64,000 nucleotides of DNA, from the NCBI RefSeq assembly GCF_005280735.1, contig NZ_CP040078.1:2604001-2668000 (forward strand), given 5' to 3'. This stretch comes from Trinickia violacea. GTDB lineage: Bacteria; Pseudomonadota; Gammaproteobacteria; Burkholderiales; Burkholderiaceae. The position numbers and the translations under genes are program-made. This document shows, piece after piece, positions 61,689 through 64,000 of the stretch. Position 1 is the stretch's first letter; the number at the start of each line of letters is the position of its first letter. The notes under the pieces were generated by a model. That model saw only the letters and a list, made by a program, of their open reading frames with translations, was not told where the DNA came from and did no database searches.

Positions 61689-63042
61689 GAGGTATCCGGA
61701 TTTCTGTGTGTGAGGCGGGTTAAGACTCAGATTCCGATATTGAATCGCTCGGGGTAAAGCAGCGCGAACTGTGTCATCGCGCTTTTCCAATCGTGCCGAG
61801 AGCCGCTCCATTTGGCAACGACGTTGCGCAGCGCTAGCCAGATCAGCTTGAGCGCGGCCTCGTCCGATGGGAAGTGGCCGCGCGCCTTGATGATCTTGCG
61901 CAATTGCATGTGCAGCGACTCGATCGCATTTGTCGTATAGACGATTTTTCTAATCTCGGGCGCGAACGCGAAGAACGGAATCACCTGTTCCCAGGCCCGC
62001 CGCCAGAGCGCTGCGATCGGCGGGTATTTGGCGCCCCACGGGCCGGCGTCGAACGCGTCCAGGGCCGCGGCAGCCGCCTCGGCCGTTGGCGCCCGGTAGA
62101 CCTCCTTGAGCGCTGCCGCAGCCGCTTTGCGATCCTTCCAACTCACGAAGTCCAGCGAGTTGCGAATCAGATGGACGATACAGGTCTGGACCGTCGTTTC
62201 CGGAAACACCGTGTTGATCGCTTCCGGAAAGCCCTTCAGGCCATCGACCACGGCAATCAGAATGTCCTGCACACCGCGCAGTTTCAGGTCGTTGACCACT
62301 CGTAGCCAGAACTTGGCGCCCTCGGTCTGCTCGATCCATAGGCCCAGCACGTCGCGTGTGCCGTCGCGGCGCACGCCCAGCGCCAGATAGATCGCCTTGT
62401 TGCGTACCACGCCTTCGTCACGGATCTTCACGCGCAGGGCATCGAAGAACACCACCGGATACATGGCCTCCAGCGGCCGCTGCTGCCAGTCGCGCACTTC
62501 GTTGAGCACCGCGTCGGTCACCGTGCTGATAAAGTCCGGCGACACCTCGATGCCGTACATCTCCAACAGGAAACCCTGAATCTCTCGCACGCTCATGCCG
62601 CGTGCGTACATCGCGATGATCTTGTCGTCGAAACCGGTGAAGCGCCGCTCGCCCTTGGCGATCAGCACCGGGTCGAACGTGCCTTCGCGATCGCGCGGAA
62701 TCTCGACGTCGAACGTGTCGTCGTCGGTCGTGATGCGCTTGCGGCTGGTGCCGTTGCGGTGGTTCGTGCCGCCTTCCGGCTTGGCTTGGCCCTTCTCGTA
62801 GCCTAGGTGGTGCGTCAGCTCACCGCCTAGCGCGCGTTCGAAGATCGCCTTCTTGAGCGCAGCCAGTTGCTCGTTAATGGTCGCCCGGTCCAGTGTCCCG
62901 GGCACCAGTTGTTTGATCAGCTCCGGGTCCAGGTTCAACCCCTTGCCCGGTTCCACCGTCGTTTCTTCTTTTCGTTTGCGTGGCATAAAGCGGCTCCTTT
63001 GCCGTCAGTTTATGCCTCACACACAGGAAATCGGATAGGCTC
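61689..63042. mobile_element. IS256-family insertion sequence, 1354 bp
   Basis: Terminal inverted repeats of about 28 bp with a few mismatches and indels: both ends start GAG, then TATCC, ATTTC and a shared CTGTGTGTGAGGC (61704-61716; 63014-63026 in reverse). One intact transposase gene on the minus strand. Flanked by a perfect 9-bp direct repeat, the duplication size expected for this family. Complete and probably recent. Confidence 0.9.
61727..62986 (-). CDS. IS256-family transposase
   Basis: 419 residues. DDE residues are visible in VVFFDALRVKIRD, IAVVDGLKGFPEA and TTNAIESLHMQLRK, with the family C-x2-H (TCIVHLIRN) between the second D and the E. The N-terminal DNA-binding part has GTSRKRITTDDDTFDVEIPRDREG. 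Mutator-type fold with helical insertion. No frameshift or stop, so it should be active. Confidence 0.97.
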   Translation of the reverse strand: MPRKRKEETTVEPGKGLNLDPELIKQLVPGTLDRATINEQLAALKKAIFERALGGELTHHLGYEKGQAKPEGGTNHRNGTSRKRITTDDDTFDVEIPRDREGTFDPVLIAKGERRFTGFDDKIIAMYARGMSVREIQGFLLEMYGIEVSPDFISTVTDAVLNEVRDWQQRPLEAMYPVVFFDALRVKIRDEGVVRNKAIYLALGVRRDGTRDVLGLWIEQTEGAKFWLRVVNDLKLRGVQDILIAVVDGLKGFPEAINTVFPETTVQTCIVHLIRNSLDFVSWKDRKAAAAALKEVYRAPTAEAAAAALDAFDAGPWGAKYPPIAALWRRAWEQVIPFFAFAPEIRKIVYTTNAIESLHMQLRKIIKARGHFPSDEAALKLIWLALRNVVAKWSGSRHDWKSAMTQFALLYPERFNIGI

Positions 63043-63051
63043 GTCAGCATG
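63043..63051. repeat. Target-site duplication, right copy
   Basis: Second GTCAGCATG, abutting the right end of the IS. On the minus strand it is preceded by AAGGAAACGCC, which would have been the native ribosome-binding site of the permease gene. Confidence 0.8.
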
Positions 63052-63162
63052 GGCGTTTCCTTTTCTTATTGGCGACAGGTTGACGGGCACTCTCATGCCC
63101 GCTCATGCAAAAACAATCCGTTGATGGCCTACGCCTTGATTACCTCTTGAGGCACAAGGGTG

Positions 63163-63594
63163 TCATTCAAGCTTCCGGGCACTGCATTCTAGCCGCTGGT
63201 CCTGCTGCTCCGGCCCATCCTCTTTCCTTTGCTCGAAAGCCTTCTTGCTCGCATATCCGACCAGTTGCCAATAGTCGGGATACGCCGGATCAAACTTCAC
63301 GGAAATATAAGGGAATCTGCATGCGGAATTCCGCTGCTTGAGTCGATAGGAAGCAATGGGTGCCTTGGATTTCAGGTCTTGCTCCACGACGTCGTAAGCC
63401 GTCGCCTTGCAGGCGCTATATGGCGTCGTCCATTCGATCGTCTTGCTTGTCAGCCTGAGCCGACCCCAGCAAGGGCGGCCCTGGCCGGAAAAGATTCCAG
63501 TCAGCGTCGTGGCTTCCGCATGGCCAACTGCAATGACACAGAGCAGGCTAACGGCACGAACATATCGGTTCAAGTTCGGCAAGACAAATCTCAA
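63163..63594 (-). CDS. Uncharacterised secreted protein
   Basis: 143 residues. A signal peptide (AVSLLCVIAVGHAEA) is followed by about 115 residues with four cysteines (GRPCWG, YSACKA, NSACRF, RLECSA), suggesting two disulfides in the periplasm. I do not recognise the family. Single gene between the IS and the mechanosensitive channel gene, 19 bp downstream of the latter's stop codon. Confidence 0.6.
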   Translation of the reverse strand: MRFVLPNLNRYVRAVSLLCVIAVGHAEATTLTGIFSGQGRPCWGRLRLTSKTIEWTTPYSACKATAYDVVEQDLKSKAPIASYRLKQRNSACRFPYISVKFDPAYPDYWQLVGYASKKAFEQRKEDGPEQQDQRLECSARKLE

Positions 63595-63613
63595 ATTAAC
63601 CCCTCAAAACGAA

Positions 63614-64000
63614 CTACGCATTGCGCACGCGTCCCTGCGTTTGCGTGCTCGAAGCCGACTGTTCACCTCGCGCCTTAGCTGCTTGCGGATCAACTGCCTC
63701 CGGTCTCTCAATCACCCCTTCCCCCACGAGCACATTCCGCTGCGGATTCGCGATCTCAATCCCCTTCTCCTTAAACCGCTGCGCAATCTGCAAATTGAAT
63801 TCGCGCTGCACCGCCCAGCGCTTCGTATCGCGGCATTGCACCTGGCCGCTCATCGTCACCAACGCGCCATCGACCTTATCGACGCCCCAATACGCGAAGT
63901 CGGACAAGATGCCGTCCTTGAAGCGCTCGTCTTCACGCAGGGCGTCGCCGATCTCCTTGAGCGTCGCGACAGCGAGATCGATGTCCTGGCCGTAGACGAT
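63614..64000 (-). CDS. MscS-family mechanosensitive channel, C-terminal part
   Basis: About 128 codons enter from the right edge. The sequence YGQDIDLAVATLKEIGDAL, AYWGVDKVDGALVTMSGQVQC and REFNLQIAQRFKEKGIEIANPQRNV is the C-terminal cytoplasmic beta/alpha domain of MscS-type channels. A charged, Gln/Ser-rich tail ends the protein. The membrane part lies outside the window. Confidence 0.85.
   Translation of the reverse strand: MVYGQDIDLAVATLKEIGDALREDERFKDGILSDFAYWGVDKVDGALVTMSGQVQCRDTKRWAVQREFNLQIAQRFKEKGIEIANPQRNVLVGEGVIERPEAVDPQAAKARGEQSASSTQTQGRVRNA

Overview
The window is high-GC DNA of a betaproteobacterium, most likely from the Burkholderia/Paraburkholderia/Caballeronia/Trinickia group. 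The evidence is gene content: an llpE-ceoA-ceoB-opcM (BpeEF-OprC type) efflux operon with its LysR regulator, flhDC as flagellar master regulators, DUF4148 and TssJ/TssG-type proteins, and codon bias typical of that family. Nearly every gene is densely coding with Shine-Dalgarno sites or ATGA/TGATG overlaps. No tRNA, rRNA or CRISPR array was seen. The accessory metabolism suggests a secondary replicon, which is inference.

Layout. 1-11900 is catabolism and sensing: a thiamine-diphosphate enzyme running off the left edge, a methyl-accepting chemotaxis protein, an enolase-superfamily enzyme with an AEC carrier, a four-gene Baeyer-Villiger operon (flavin monooxygenase, SDR, diiron-like hydrolase, epoxide-hydrolase-like enzyme) behind a perfect palindrome, a putative glycolipid-binding protein, and a class II aldolase with a 4-OT tautomerase. 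12500-15420 is a cyanide-insensitive-type bd oxidase (cydAB plus a 57-residue third subunit) with two FNR/ANR-like boxes. 15420-29085 is a complete pelABCDEFG exopolysaccharide operon behind an AT-rich leader with two LacI-type operators exactly 50 bp apart. 29180-35475 holds a DsbA/FrnE-like protein, a vestige of an ABC ATPase, and an arginine-transaminase-pathway cluster (AruI, aldehyde dehydrogenase, guanidinobutyrase, LysR regulator).

35638-45394 is regulation and surface: a NarL-type response regulator converging on a hybrid histidine kinase, a possible divergent sigma factor, a 1143-residue GMC oxidoreductase-alpha/beta hydrolase fusion, a Tat lipoprotein phosphatase lacking its catalytic cysteine, and flhDC. 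45468-48187 has an MFS and an NCS1 transporter. 48520-51832 is a wrecked type VI secretion cluster: tssJ, tssG, a 5'-truncated tssF fused head-to-head to a 5'-truncated clpV at about 50654, and tssE. 51817-59951 is the CeoAB-OpcM efflux operon. 60196-64000 has a DUF4148 protein, a 27-codon ORF, a purine nucleoside permease whose start codon was split from its ribosome-binding site by an IS256-family element (9-bp target duplication), an unknown secreted protein and the C-terminus of an MscS channel.

Taken together, the window carries the motile/sessile decision (flhDC, MCP, c-di-GMP-dependent Pel), microaerobic respiration, solvent/antibiotic efflux and amino-acid/ketone catabolism, plus three sites of genome decay or rearrangement (ABC remnant, T6SS joint, IS insertion).
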